NCBI RefSeq assembly: GCF_035083965.1
Contig: NC_089724.1
Span: 19,672,974-19,736,973, forward strand
Length of the DNA: 64,000 nucleotides
Origin: Branchiostoma lanceolatum
Lineage: Eukaryota > Chordata > Leptocardii > Amphioxiformes > Branchiostomatidae
Direction: 5' to 3'
The first letter of the stretch is position 1; each line of letters begins with the position of its first letter. Made by a program: the position numbers and the translations under genes. Shown here piece by piece: positions 9,710-22,202 of the stretch. The notes beneath the pieces are model-generated. The model was not told where the DNA came from, searched no databases, and saw only the letters and a program-made list of their open reading frames with translations.

Positions 9710-10844
9710 ATGAACGCGAGAACGCAGACATTTGAACTGTCCTGTGAGGGTCGGCAGATCGAAGAGGTCCTGTTGGGAATCTTCCACACCATTCTTTTCC
9801 ATAGAACGACTGGAAAATTCCACTACAAAAAGGAGGGTACCTACTCCATAGGGACAGTAGGTGTTGTTGACGCTGACTGCGACTTTGTTGACTTCACTTA
9901 CGTTCGCTGTGACTCCGACGAGCTCGATCGTAGCCTGAAGCGTGAAGTAGCGTCGTTCAAGGATGCCCTGAGGAAGGTCGAGGGCCCCTGTGAGGGACAA
10001 ATCTCCTTGGAGTTTTTCCAGAAGAAGCGTAGTCGGTGGCCATTTCCTGCAGAGAGTATCCCTTGGGAGGTATGACGTCATCTTTAGACATAATTTTGGA
10101 TTTGTACTGAATATCGTCGATCCTAACTTTTGGATTTGATCAAATCACAACACTCGGGGTGGTTTGTTCCTCATTTCATGCATTATCCTCATTATCATTC
10201 ATCATCACCGTCTTGTGGACAAAAGATTAAGTTCAATAATTATTGTGTTTCTATTCTTACTCAATCTTAGATTAAGACAAGTGCATGCATGGTTTGATTT
10301 TATGAATATGTAAAGCTGTGGCCTGTAATGCTATGACTAGTATTCAATGTATTTATTTTTTTTACATTTGCAGTGAAATATATTCAAGAATGCATCACCT
10401 AGCTTGGCACATGAAAAAACTGTGCACAAGAATATGCAACTAAGGTCATCCACAGGGACAGGTTTTGTCTGACAATTGATTTAAGTTTATACATTTACAT
10501 TTGTTTGAATTCTGCCATTCATGTTAACCACTGCTTTTCCATATTAGGTGTGGACACTGAAGCTGAATGTCATAGACCTGAGCAGTGAGAGTGAGCGCCA
10601 GATCTGCCGGGAGAAGGTGGGTGAGAAGCTCGCAGAGAAAGTCATCTGCATTGCAGAAGCGATGAATCGACATGAGTTCCTCCCAAAGAACCCAAACGAG
10701 CCGGACTTGGACAACGTGTTTGACACCAGCTTCCCAGACGTGCAGCCCTATCTCCACAAGATCACCTTTGAGACTGGGAGCTCCAGCGGGGCAAACGTGG
10801 GCCTGACTGTCAGGAGACTCTTCAGAGACACTCTTGCCATATGA
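9710..10844 (+). CDS. ATG101: Autophagy-related protein 101 (ATG101), 2 coding exons
   Basis: ATG101 is the HORMA-fold partner of ATG13 in the ULK1 autophagy-initiation complex; it stabilises ATG13 and recruits downstream factors at the phagophore. Exons 9710-10069 and 10548-10844 join in phase 0 and give 218 residues, the human length. Conserved stretches include [15 protein letters not shown] [65 protein letters not shown] and VDNVFDT-like LDNVFDTSF. The WF finger falls at W110 and F112, exactly as in human. An in-frame ATG lies two codons upstream (9704), but the start at 9710 (MNART) matches the family N-terminus and length. Single intron of 478 bases. Confidence 0.95.
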
Positions 10845-13274
10845 GAAGTAATTGTACTAAGAGTAAAGGGAATCAATTGATGTTGAAGATAACTGTTAAA
10901 AAGATAAAGTACTAACTCTGACAGAAGTAAGTTATTAGCCAAAGATGTTTTGGGTTTCGCTTCCTCATACAATGTGTCCATGTTCCTACAGTAAGTTTTT
11001 CTCACTGGCCCGTAGTGTTATAAGTGCAGTAGCAGAAGTATAGTCCAGACCTGGACGGTTGGACATGATCCTTGGGACCTGGATCCGACCTGAATTTTTG
11101 TGCAGGTTCCTAGAGTAAGCTAACTGCAATGTTACTAAAATGACAATGTTGTGTTGAAGAGGACAGTAGATAGGAGCAAAATGAAAGTATCCATCCAAAT
11201 ATCAGGTGACTAGATTACTGGCTAAGACTGTATGCTGTTTTCAATGATGTAACCTAAAAACTATTGAACTCTCTTACCAACTGAAGTCATTACTAGAGGT
11301 CTAAAATGGATGGATCCTGCTAAAGACACCTGATGGGCCAGATATTGCATGTTTAGCATATGTACACTAATAGTATTGGTACTAGTCCAGTACTGGATGT
11401 CGTATTCACAGTTAAGATGTACCATATGTGTCAATACAGCAACTTTATTGTGAACTTCACATTTTAACTATGAGAGAGAAAGACAGGTGTCTATATTCTC
11501 AATGTTGAATGATCTGTGTTGAGGTGATAAGAAAAAGAAAGAAAGGAAGACAGCTGGAATAGAGAGCTTTGTGGTTGTTTTTTTAACAAGAAGTGATATT
11601 TATTTGTTTTGCTTTTGCTGTATTTGCCCACCAGGAATGTGTTTGAATATACCAATATCGTCTATTTATGATCATCTTGTGGCTACCTATTCATCATTGA
11701 TTTTTGTAATTATCAAAGTAAATATTGCAAGGCATGCTCCAATGTAGTTTAAATGTACATGTATTAAAAGCCAACACCTTTTTTCAATGTTAATGTTGAA
11801 GTATATTTTACAAGAATGTGTTTGGAATAATATAAAATTTGTAATTTGTTACACAAAAGAAGTGTGAGTCTGCTTATGCAGAGATTGCTTTATACCTATT
11901 CATGTGTCCATGGGTATTGATGTAGTGGTGAATATGGACAGCAAGCAGCAGAAGTAAAGAAAAACGTATCAAAGCTTTTATACATGTATTCAAGAGGAGG
12001 CATTTGTAACATGATGTGGGACTCTACTCGACATGATAAAGTTTCCATTTGTTATTGTTAAGCTACAAATTGCACGCAAATGTATATGGCAAAGTGCTTT
12101 TGCATTTTCACACATGGAAAAGCTTTGATTAATGAGAGCTGGTGGGTGAAGATTTTCCCCAAACAGAGTGGTAAAATGGAACATCCCAAGGGTGAAGTGT
12201 GTAGAGTTCCAAACAACTGTTAACTAGTATGTGCTAAAAAAAACTGCTCATAGTCTTCCAGTTATTGTTCAACAGTTACTGCACGTTCCTAAACAACACT
12301 TTGTACCCAACTAGATAAATTCAGTACGACCAAGCCAACGGTGCAGGTGAGTATTAACAACTCAGCAAATGCAAACAAGGCTAATTATAGTTTACAGTTA
12401 TCCAGACACTCAGACAAAATAACCATTCACCATCATAGCTTTGTCATTTGCTGTTCATATTTTGTGTTAATCACATAGGTTAGGGACACACGAAGAGATG
12501 GGTGAATACATGTAACATTTATGCTAATCATGCCACAAACAACCACTTCCGAGAACATAACCTTGGCAAATGTAATTATTGTTCATAACACACCTGAAGG
12601 TCTTCGGGTCGTAGGAAGGATGTAACAAGGACTATTTTGATGATATATTTGATAAATTTCGAACAAAGACAAGCTCCACCCCGGGTGACTTTTCATTTGC
12701 CCTTGCACCTGAGGCGATGTCATTTTTCCCCGCGAAACAATAACAAATCCATGCCCCATTACCAGCAGACTGAACCAAATCCAACCTTTGCCTCAGCGCA
12801 CACACAACTTTCTAAAATTCTTGCAGGTTGAGCCAACGCTATGTCATTCAACGTGATATATAAAGGTATACTTATTCTTATAGAGTACACATACACTAGA
12901 TACGCGGTTGCCAAAGGGGAAATCAACTCCAAGAACAGTTGTTCTGTTTCTTCAGATAGTATTCTTGAAATGAATTGTATTGGCAACTTGACTTTGGGTC
13001 TGGACAAAGCAGCAGTTGCATCATCCATCAACAATATTCTGATAACCCTTCGAGTACGATGCAGACACATGTACATGTATCATTCCATTTTCTCACGAAA
13101 CTGGGGTAATCATAAGAAATGTTTAATCTTGGGGTGATCTCAAGAATTATTGTTCCAGTATGTTTCATGATGGATACTTGTTTATCAATTTATAGCCTTA
13201 GCAACTTCATTACCGTTTCCAAGAACGTGACTTACGGCTGAGTTTGTGACTGTTTTTGTTTATTGGATAAAGGG
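10845..13274 (+). other. ATG101 3' UTR and downstream spacer
   Basis: AT-rich sequence after the ATG101 stop. A possible polyadenylation hexamer ATTAAA is at 11763-11768, followed by T-rich sequence. I recognise no exon, RNA gene or named repeat in the rest of this stretch. Confidence 0.5.
11763..11768 (+). terminator. Candidate ATG101 polyadenylation signal
   Basis: ATTAAA hexamer about 920 bases after the ATG101 stop, with downstream T/G-rich sequence. It is the best variant signal I saw in this flank. Confidence 0.3.
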
Positions 13275-13283
13275 CCTCCTAAC

Positions 13284-13393
13284 TAGCCTGGGTGCCATCC
13301 TATTTCTACCGGGGCTCCTACACTCGCTTCCCTCAATTTTTTGAGGGAAGCGAGTGTAGGAGCCCCGGTAGAAATAGGATGGCACCCAGGCTA
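13284..13393. mobile_element. Perfect 110-base foldback element, TAGCCTGG-end family
   Basis: Two 53-base arms (13284-13336 and 13341-13393) are exact reverse complements around a TTTT loop. The ends are TAGCCTGGGTGCCATCC and complement. The element is flanked by a perfect 9-base duplication CCTCCTAAC (13275-13283, 13394-13402). A 9-base duplication suggests a Mutator- or Merlin-like transposase. The lack of any arm mismatch suggests a very recent insertion. Confidence 0.9.
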
Positions 13394-13750
13394 CCTCCTA
13401 ACGGCTTTCTATGGTACTTCAGCAAAACTTCAGGTTCTGATACCTCTTCTTCTGGACATGCTATGGTCGTGATTTGTGACACGTCAGGCCAGTCGTAAAG
13501 GCTAATTTGGCGACGGTATGAGGTCGTGCCACTTGCTTTGACCAAGAATTGACGTTGATTTCTGGCAATCATCTCATTGACACCCACGCGTAAGATTCTA
13601 ATAAAGTTCCCTCAGAAAAGTAGGGGAGATCTTAAGAAATCTATGGGTGATCTGGAATATAATTCATGTTGCGTGTGCGTAAATAGTTCACCAATTTAGG
13701 CAAAATAATTGGCTTGGATTTTATTAGGACCTTGTCTGAATTGCGATCGT

Positions 13751-13828
13751 GGCTCCCATACTCTCCCCTGGCTAACTTGGAGCCCCGGTAAACTATATAG
13801 AAATTGAACTAGGATGGCATCCAGGCTA
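13751..13828. repeat. Degenerate relative of the 13284 foldback element
   Basis: Carries AGCCCCGGTA, then an interrupted GAAATTGAACTAGGATGGCA and CCAGGCTA, i.e. the outer right arm of the 13284 element with an insertion. The opposite arm is missing or unrecognisable. The following GTTAGGACC resembles ATTAGGACC at 13723-13731, possibly an aged 9-base duplication. Confidence 0.45.
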
Positions 13829-14179
13829 GTTAGGACCCCTCCTTAATTACCAAGAAGGGTATGTGGGCAATCGGAGGTCCTTGGTGGTATAGGGTACCCT
13901 GGGATAGAGTTCCTGATCACCCGGCCTTTTGCAATCATTCAAACCGAGGGTCAAGTGCCATCTCATTATGCGGTCTTGTCAATACATAAGTTGTTATTGA
14001 TTGTATCAATAGTTAGAATCAATAACTATTGATTATAGCAATATTTGTCGTTTTGCTGTCTACATACTTTAATGGTCTTTAATGGCATCCGAAATCGCCT
14101 TAGCAGCAAGCTCATATGCAAAAAGGCTATCTTTAATATTTACTGTTATCGTATGTTCTAGACACTCTGTTCACAATTG

Positions 14180-14310
14180 ACCATCCACGCAGTAAATGTC
14201 GTGGCGTTGTCTTGGCAGTTCTTATTGTGTGCGTTGAGAACACCGGAAGAGAGAAGGTCTCCAGGTCAACGGAAGGGTGGGGCCAATTAGCCTGTTCCAT
14301 ATCTATGTGA
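14180..14310. repeat. Dispersed repeat pair, copy 1
   Basis: Shares with 15273-15437 the ordered blocks ACCATCCACGCA, ACACCGGAAG, GGTCA(A/C)CGGAA(A)GGGTG and CCAATTAGCC(T/G)GTTC, with spacer differences. Origin unknown. There is no conserved reading frame between the copies. Confidence 0.45.
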
Positions 14311-15272
14311 GGTAAAGTCACTGAGCAGGACTTATCTTAACTAATCTTAGACAGTACAAACGTAACTTAGATCCTTGGTATTTTAATGATCATTTAATTT
14401 TCATATTACACAATTGGTTGTTGTAAACAGTAAGGTAATTTTGCGGTGACGTCGCAGAGTTTATTTCGAACAAAGACCCGCGCCGCCCCCAAGCTACTTT
14501 GGAGTTGTCCTACTGCCCCAACCGCGATCATTTGTTTCATGACACTTGCGGCAACAGCGGATACGTTTACGTGTAATTTTCCCATGAAATCGAGACACGC
14601 GCAATTAAGCCTTTAAGATATTACACGTACGATGTCAGCAAATGTCACCTTTGCATGAGCTCACCCTTGGATATATTTTCCATAGATTGGGATAACTCTT
14701 GAACAACGCCACGTAGTCCTTCAAAAGCATACACACTACGCATGTTAACAGTCGAATATACGCTATTTTGCGCGTTTTGAGACTGTTCTTCCAATAATGT
14801 CATTGGTTCTTCTTAGTACATAGGTAAGGTGAGTAGTGAAGAAAGCCTGAGTATATACCTTTTTTATAAGGAACACAAACAACACTTCTACACGGGAGTT
14901 CGTGGGGAGTTCACGTGATCCATCATTCGGTATCCGTCTGTACCTGAAGGGCTGTTCCATTATGACAACCTGGGTGTCGCGAAAAGGTAATGACTTAGAA
15001 CAACTTCACACAGGGAACATTTCAAGAAAAGCGAAGGGTCGAACCTTTTCCTAATCACCCTGCTGAAATGATAAAATGGAAGCCAGCACCCTTCTCACCC
15101 ATGTTGTATGTAGTACAACTGATAGTAGTACATGTGAATATTGCACAAGATTATGTGCAAACAAAGCTATTAACAAATTTACGGTATCTTGGATATTCAT
15201 TTGAATTCAGGCAGTGATCCAAGTGTGCGCGGGTGACAGCCTAACTGATTTCTTGCTATGTTATGTACAATA

Positions 15273-15437
15273 AACCATCCACGCAAGATATACCTGTCGG
15301 AAGCTTTCTTCGTTAGAGTACACTACATTGGGAACGCGGTATGTTTTTTTTTGTTTGGGGACACCGGAAGTAAGTGGGCCCTTGGGTCACCGGAAAGGGT
15401 GCGACCAATTAGCCGGTTCTATTTCTTTTTGAGATAC
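15273..15437. repeat. Dispersed repeat pair, copy 2
   Basis: Second copy of the segment at 14180-14310, about 1.1 kb away in the same orientation. It is longer because of an insertion of about 30 bases in the left half. No terminal repeats were found. Confidence 0.45.
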
Positions 15438-16343
15438 AATCGAAGTAGCAGAGGATTTTATAAGCCTGAAATGCCTTTAGATTATTGCTGTTCTGACATT
15501 TTGTAATTTGAAGATATACACTAGATGTTTGTAACAACACGATTATAATTCTAAGGAGCTTTTGAGCTGTTGCCAGAAAATAGAATTGCACGGACCCTAC
15601 CCGAAGTGACTTTGCGATGGCCCAGACGCAACGGATCGTAACCATAACATTGACGGACACCTGACGAACTTTGTTCTCCTACAGATTCGTGTCTTCGAGA
15701 GAAAGTTGATTCCCGCCAAACGATGACTAATTTGACCACGCACAATTGTGTCTTAGTTATTCAATAATTGTTACTAGAGTTATGTCAAGAATTCCACCTT
15801 CGCCTCGACAGACACCTACGTACTTGATACATAATTATGTGCGGATCGGTTGGACAAATACTTATGTCAGGATAGGACAATGGTATAATGACAACCAAGT
15901 TATCGGGTTGTTGTTCTCAGTGAGGCATCTTGGCAACTGCAGAGGTGGTGGACTTAAGACCGTCTACTCATTTCCTACTGTTCCTGGAAGTGATCTTGGT
16001 GACAATTTCCCCGTATTTTGAGCTTATGTTTGCAGGGTTACTTCCTACCTCGTGGCGCTCATATCTCCACGTGTCTGTATTCATATAACTCCGGCGTAAC
16101 ACACCGGCTCCGTGCTTATCGTGCAATACGGCGTTTACTTCGCTCTATGGCTCACTTTGGGGAAACCGCGACAGCCAGGAAAATCGTTAACAGGTTGGTA
16201 ATGGCTACGTAGTTTTCTTTGCATGACCACTACGGGTCTTGTCGTATTTTGGAGGGAACGGGATAGCAGAGCCAGGGGAGGGGCCTCCGTTCCTGTTTTC
16301 CCGTTCTCTACTACCCAGTGATCGTGCCTTCGTGAAAATTCAA

Positions 16344-16417
16344 GTTCGTGTGTTCGTGTGTTCGTGTGTTCGTGTGTTCGTGTGTTCGTGTGTTCGTGTG
16401 TGTGTGTGTGTGCGTGC

Positions 16418-16448
<31 letters not shown>

Positions 16449-16457
16449 TGTGTGTGT
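16344..16457. repeat. Compound microsatellite
   Basis: About six and a half copies of an 8-base unit GTTCGTGT pass into (TG)n, then (CG)n, then (TG)n again. The alternating purine-pyrimidine run from about 16392 is a candidate for left-handed Z-DNA. Confidence 0.9.
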
Positions 16458-17288
16458 TTCTATTAAGGTTCTGGACAAGTGAAAACTGGAAAGTATTGCT
16501 GGGTCAAACTTAACGTTATAATGATTCGTAGTGCTCATACCCAAGGTAGTCCCAAAACATGACATTAAGTTTGCCCTTTGCTCCAGTGAGCGGCTGGTAT
16601 ATCACTATGGTATGCGTTACTCTCCAAGCAGAGGTTGGCGGGGAAGATTGTGATCATTTATCCTGTGCCCCGTTTTCTGTCGGCTCTCCCCACCAATTGA
16701 GTTAGCCTCCACCAGGCCCTCCTACGGGCGTATGAATTCGGTAGAAAAGGGAATAATTAGCCAGTAGAGTCAGTCCACGGTGAAGATCACATTTCGCCCG
16801 CAAATGACACCCTGGCAAATATTCTCCCTATAGCCAGCGTAGTTTGTCTGGTAGAGACTACAATTGAGTAGCATGCGTCCCTAAGTGGAGAGGGGGCGGG
16901 GAAATGTGACCCTCCCCTGTTCTTTTATAATCAATCCACTAAACCGCCCCCTTTTTATAGTTTATGGTACTTTTCCACCACGTGCAAGTGCCAACCCCAC
17001 CCCATCCGCGAATTTCCAATCTAGACATCGCTCCACTAGTCTTGAAGCAGTTGTTGACGTTCTCACTGGCGTTCTTGATAAACAGATGGGTGGGAGTGGA
17101 GTTTACCCTAGATTCCTCAAACTTGGCATTCTCAAGATTCTCTCAACATAGATATCTTGAACTCATTTTAGATTATATCATTGTCTATCTGCAAAATCAA
17201 TAACATGATATAATCAATGCCATGTGGAAGTCCTAACATGTCAGACTATGTCAAAATGGCATTTGTATAGACACGATTAGGGTGTACG

Positions 17289-17355
17289 TAGCCTGGTATC
17301 CAAACATATCATAGCTGCCAAGTCTCTTGTCAAACATAATAGGATTACCAGGCTA
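17289..17355. mobile_element. 67-base MITE, TAGCCTGG-end family
   Basis: Ends are TAGCCTGGTATCC and GGATTACCAGGCTA (one extra base). It is flanked by 9-base GGGTGTACG on the left and GGGTGTACA on the right, an 8/9 target duplication. It shares ends and duplication length with the hairpin at 13284-13393. Confidence 0.75.
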
Positions 17356-19755
17356 GGGTGTACAAGAATGTGAGAAGAAATTTATTAACTTTTTAAGAAG
17401 ACCACGCATGTCTCTAAACAATAGTAAGGCATGCAGACGGGCGCACCTCCAGGTTTACCTTAGTCATCAAGTCACCTGTAACGTTATACCTAACTTTGTG
17501 ATAACACCTGTAGGCGTTAATTCGGACTTCCGGTGAAGAAAGACCTATCTCCTCCTTAAAGGGGGGAGTGTCAGTCCCTAGCTGTCACATTCTCACAAGC
17601 CGGACGGTAACACCAGCCGCAAAAAAGTTCAGCAGTCTCGCCTAAAAGTTCAAAGCAGCAAATGTGAGCAGTGGGATATATTACCCCGACGGTTGAACTA
17701 TCCGTGTCAGGTTTCATGTCGTGAGCCTCAGTTGTTTTCTCCAGATAAAGGTAAGTCTCGCTGAGCGTCGGCAGACTTGACGATCTTGTGGGCCCCAAAA
17801 AATGCTTGTCAGCTGTCTAATCTATAATGGGTAGAAAAATATCATGATTGACAACACTGTGAATTATATGCTGTTAGACGTGTACATGCCCATGGTTAGC
17901 CCAAAGGTATTGATTTCAGGCAGGATATATCCACGCATTTTGTGGGCGGGGCTGCAGGTTTTGTCAGTGAGCACGTGTATGGGCTGTGTAAAAAATGCAT
18001 GCCATTTATAAAGTATGTAATTGAATCATGCATCTTATTCCATCTTATGCCAATCGAGTTCGCTCAAGTAATAATGTCGGATTGAGCACCTATCTGAATA
18101 TGTGATTTGCACCCATGTGCGACATACAATGTATATGCTAGGCAACTTGCGCTGTCTTGAACATGGCCGCCATTTTATTTCAAATGGCACAAACACTTGT
18201 TCATGTACAACACTCGGTAGCGATTACTAATCTATATTGAAGTTGTGCGCTGTAGACGACATCATGTTTATAGCATTTGTTGGATTGGTCCGCGTGACTT
18301 TCAGATCGTTTTTTGTTTAGCGTGTGTGTGGGGTGGGAGGAGGGGGGGTGGGGGTGAAGTCGATCTGAATCATCTGGGGTAATACAAAAAGCTAAAATCA
18401 CTGGGTTCCACGTGTGGGACGAAGCAATCCTTTGGACACGATTGCCAAGCCGAGCTGCCGGACGAAAATCCACGACTTGCAATTAAGGGGTAGTTTCATG
18501 ACCGCCTCACCACCACGTTTTTCTTTTGTCGCAATCACACTAATCTTTCAAAGAAGTATAAACAGGGGATTTTGTGAGGACATGCCGTGTTTGCCACTGA
18601 CCGTATATGAATACTGCCGGACAGAGGTCGAATTGTATATTTCCATGGCAGCGCCCAAATTTTCTACAACCCACGCACCTGTTCCGAAGGCGCTTTGCCA
18701 TTTCTTTCCCCCAAAATATCTTTCAGTTGCCACAAAAAACGAGAAAGACTTTTAGTAATACACGAGTACATTTAGTTTTCATATATCTTTGTTGAATCTA
18801 TTTTAGATTTCGTGAGTGACATAAACGTCTGAACCAGATATCAACAGCATGATATAATCAATGTACGTGAGAGTCCTTTCTTCGCATTCAGAGTATGTTA
18901 AAATGGTTTTGTGTAAAGACATATGGTGAGCAACAGGAACATTTGGTTGCGAAATAATGTGTATGTTGATCCGTGTATACTTTTATCAGGTTAGAAAATC
19001 ACTGGATGACAAAGTTATCAAAACACTATATAGGCTGATAAGTGGGTGAAAATATATATAACTCACACAAAGAAGACGTTACATGGTGTGGTAGGACAGG
19101 GGGTGTTTTCCCATGCGCTTTATCGTCTTCCTGAGTGTATCTACTAGTCTTCTTGGCCGGCTCTACCGTAGTTGGTCTTTTTTGGCTTAAAATATATATT
19201 TTATGGCATATCAGTTCTAATTGTGTCGGCGTGAGCCCCCGAAACGCCCAACTCGTGGAGCCTTCTAGAGGCTAATATTTTACTGTTGTTCAGAAAAGCA
19301 GTGCAAGTAGGACAGTGTTACCACTAAGTCCTGGATGTGCTGCTACATTTTCCTCTCCATCGTGCTATACTAATCTGAAGCAAAAGTACCAAAACTTGAC
19401 TGCCGGTCGACCCCAGACTCAAACTGTGAAGAAAATGGCTTCAGACCAAAACAAGACCAGACTGCAAATATCTTATCCATATCAGTACTGGAGCGTATTG
19501 ACAATCTGAACTAAAACGAAATAAACGCAGGGTTATGACATATAAAAAGAGGAAAATAACAGACATAAAGAATTTAAAAAAAAACATCCGCCCTCCACCA
19601 TGTCATGTGTGTGTTGGAACGACACCTGTACCTTTCACATGCCTTTTTAGTTTGGTCGCTTGTTGAAACACCTGTGGCATAATCTACAATACTACCGTGG
19701 GCATTTGCAGGAAACGTTATTTTGGACCGCGCTGTGCAGCAGCACGGCCGGTACC

Positions 19756-19847
19756 ATGCCCACTGTAACCGACCGGGACTTCGCGGGACAGACGGTTCAA
19801 TTTTGTATCCTACTGGCTCTCTAAGTCCTGATCGACTGCGGTGACTT
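19756..19847 (+). repeat. R-family repeat, copy A
   Basis: Best-preserved copy of a ~92-base repeat found about eight times between 19.7 and 26.1 kb. Order: GCCCACTGT, CGGGACTTCGCGGG, CAGACGGTTC, ATCCTACTGGCTCTCTAAG, TCCTGATCGACTGCGGTGAC. The segment CCGGGACTT near the start pairs with AAGTCCTGATCG near the end, giving a 10-12 base-pair stem with G-U pairs. Confidence 0.8.
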
Positions 19848-20370
19848 GTCGGAGCCGTGTACACATCTGTAAAAACGCCCGTGACAACGTCAGTTAGATC
19901 TCCTTGACACTGTTAGGCGGAGAATGTTTCCGTGAAGTGCCAGAAAAGCGTCACGACACAGCCGAATTTGAGTTGAGTCACCACTGTCGGTCACGAATTA
20001 CTGATGTCAAGAAAGTTCCCTGAAGCTAGTTTCCACCCAAGTATCCGTGTTGTTAGCACAGGCAGGGGAATATTATGACTATCCTGCAAGACCAGCGTCG
20101 TCAGCAGAAGTAGAAGACGTGTCTCACTCATAGCATGACGATTCAAACAGTGCAGACTAAACGGCTTCATCATCGGTTCTGTTGCAATTCCTTCCACTGT
20201 AACCTCACCGATACTGGTGCGGATTAGCTTACTTGAATCTAACTCCTTTAGAAAAAGAGGAAAGTAACGTGTTAATGTAAAGCGGAGAAAGAAATCGCCG
20301 GTCAAACATAAAAAAACAAAAACATTTCCTGTCACCAAATAAGAACGAGAGTGTAACTGTAAGACATGCT

Positions 20371-20440
20371 CCCACAGTTTGCACACCTGCTTAGTCACCA
20401 CGTCCTGGGCTGTGATTTTTGTGGAATCAACATGATAACA
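20371..20440. repeat. K-family repeat, copy 1
   Basis: Contains CTTAGTCACCACGTCCTG and GAATCAACATGATAACA. Related copies are at 21589-21660, 21691-21756 and 22079-22140. It sits about 50 bases before R copy B; the K copy at 22079 has the same relation to R copy C. Confidence 0.6.
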
Positions 20441-20491
20441 GAAAACTACTGTGTGTTTGGGTCTGCCAATCCACCCGCCAGCAGCACCACT

Positions 20492-20583
20492 ATGCCCGCT
20501 GTAGCCGGCCGGGACTTCGCGGATCAGACGGTTCTTTGTCGTGTCCTATACTGGCTCGCCAAGTCCTAGTCGACAGCTGTGAG
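20492..20583 (+). repeat. R-family repeat, copy B
   Basis: Same block order as copy A: ATGCCCGCTGTAGCC, GGGACTTCGCGG, CAGACGGTTC, ACTGGCTCGCCAAGTCCTAG. Substitutions differ between copies and stops occur in all frames, so it does not look coding. Confidence 0.75.
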
Positions 20584-20765
20584 AAACACCTGTCACAAGA
20601 CAGTTGTCTTTTTTTTATGCTCCAGCAAATGTGTGATTGTCTTTCTTGACTTGAAATTTTGGGAATAACACGATACAAATCACAGCAGGCACGCATATAG
20701 TACAGGAGCCAATTCCTGAAAGAGGCCTAGAAATGTGATTTAATAAGGTATGTAATATAGCGGCA

Positions 20766-20793
20766 GGGTAGGGTAGGGCAGGGCAGGGGAGGG
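20766..20793 (+). repeat. G-tract, quadruplex candidate
   Basis: Six runs of three or four G separated by TA or CA. It can form an intramolecular G-quadruplex. It is not a TTAGGG telomere array. Confidence 0.6.
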
Positions 20794-21588
20794 TAAAAAA
20801 TGAACTGCACAAAACAATACTACATGTGGGACAGTGCTTAGTATTTGCCATGGGGGCGTTTCTGTTTTCCTTGAGTGTGCTATTTGACAGGAAACAGCCA
20901 CGAACCCCACGTCAACTTCATCATTTCCACGTTTTATCTTCCACACAAACTTAGTCATAGCGATAATTCGAACGTCCGACTACAACGACGACAATTTGGC
21001 AGCGCAGCAATATCAACGATAACGACTCTAACATGCTGCTGTCAAGCTTTTAAGCTTGGGTAGGAGAAAAGTGTTTTGTCTAGTTTCAACATTCTTTAAT
21101 GCATATCATGAGTATGTGTACTATATACCAATGCGCTGTCGGTACTAACAATACTTGAAATTGTCCAGAGAACTTCTACTTTTAAGTAGAAGGTAGAAAC
21201 TTACTAGACACGTTTCGTCTACCCCCTCTGTTTTAGACACTATTAGCAGTGCTTACTTTTTCTCTTGCAATTAGCTACTGGGCACAAATTTGCCAGTGTC
21301 CAGGTTAGCATATACATGGGGTTCTTTTACTATCCCTCTACATCTCGCTGAAATAATGGAACCAAACCGAGTAACAGTAAGTGTTTGACTCGTAAAATGA
21401 CTGTCGACCAAGGCGTCAGAATTTATAACGTTAACTGGCCAATACTGGATGTGTGGTGCCTCGAAACACAAGATTAACACACAGAGTCTGAGAAGAAATA
21501 CGACAGAGAAAAATGTTGGCAAATAAAGATAAGTACACTGTATTTACCATAAATCCGCTGGTATTCACATGGCATACACGACAGCACT

Positions 21589-21830
21589 CCCACGGCTTCC
21601 ACATCTCCTTAGTCACCGCGTCCTGTGATACACTTTTCGAAGAAGCAACATGATGATCACACATCAACTACAATCCTCGCACTGTACTACAGTTTTCACA
21701 GCTCTTTAGTCACCACGTCCTGTTCTCCACTTTTCGAAGAAGCAACATGATGATTACAAAACAATCACAATAATCGCACAGTACTAGTTTCCACCTCTCC
21801 TTCACCTATATCACTGAACCTGCGGTACGT
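21589..21830. repeat. K-family repeat, tandem copies 2, 3 and partial
   Basis: Two units of about 104 bases (from 21589 and 21691) share CTTAGTCACC(G/A)CGTCCTG and CACTTTTCGAAGAAGCAAC. They are linked by ATC(A/C)TCGCAC(T/A)GTACTA-type spacer. A third, decayed start is at about 21786. The minus strand reads partly open but frames break between copies. Confidence 0.6.
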
Positions 21831-22078
21831 TGGCGACCTCGCTGCGTCCTAAATTGGATTTGTGTTATCCTTGACTTCATAATGGAAATGTTAAACGTAC
21901 AAGTATGACTAAAAAGACGTCAAAAATCAATGTTTTATCGATGAAATCCGCCTGAGCGCTCAGTCAAATCGCACTGTCACATTGAGGTCGCCAACGTGCT
22001 GCGTCCTGTGCTGCACATTTCTTACAACTAAGTTGAACTAACGTTATGACAAAATCAGGTGCAATGGTACCGTGGACC

Positions 22079-22140
22079 AGCTTCCACACCTCTTGAGTCG
22101 CCGTGTCCGGTATGCTGCGCTGTTCATAGAATCAACTGAC
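22079..22140. repeat. K-family repeat, copy 4
   Basis: AGCTTCCACACCTCTTGAGTC, then GTGTCCGG and AGAATCAACTGAC, a diverged version of the K block about 60 bases before R copy C. This K-then-R order repeats that at 20371-20583, suggesting a larger composite unit. Confidence 0.5.
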
Positions 22141-22202
22141 AAATAAAAAAGTAAAAGCAAAACACAGGAACGGGACCGACGGCCAGTTTTTAGCTTAACC
22201 GC

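Larger units (their letters stand above)
13829..19755. other. Gene-free spacer with scattered repeats
   Basis: No exon chain or recognisable protein is seen. It contains the separately listed duplicated segments (14180-14310, 15273-15437), the microsatellite (16344-16457) and the small foldback (17289-17355). A purine-rich G-tract at 18327-18356 could form a quadruplex. Small open frames here are short and unlike known proteins. Confidence 0.6.

Noticed and set aside
20766..20793. Telomere-like array
   Set aside because: Units are GGGTA/GGGCA only over 28 bases, not TTAGGG; a simple G-rich tract.
21431..21667. Minus-strand frame over the K repeats (EMWKPWECC)
   Set aside because: Adjacent copies break the frame or lack the same residues; no family recognised.
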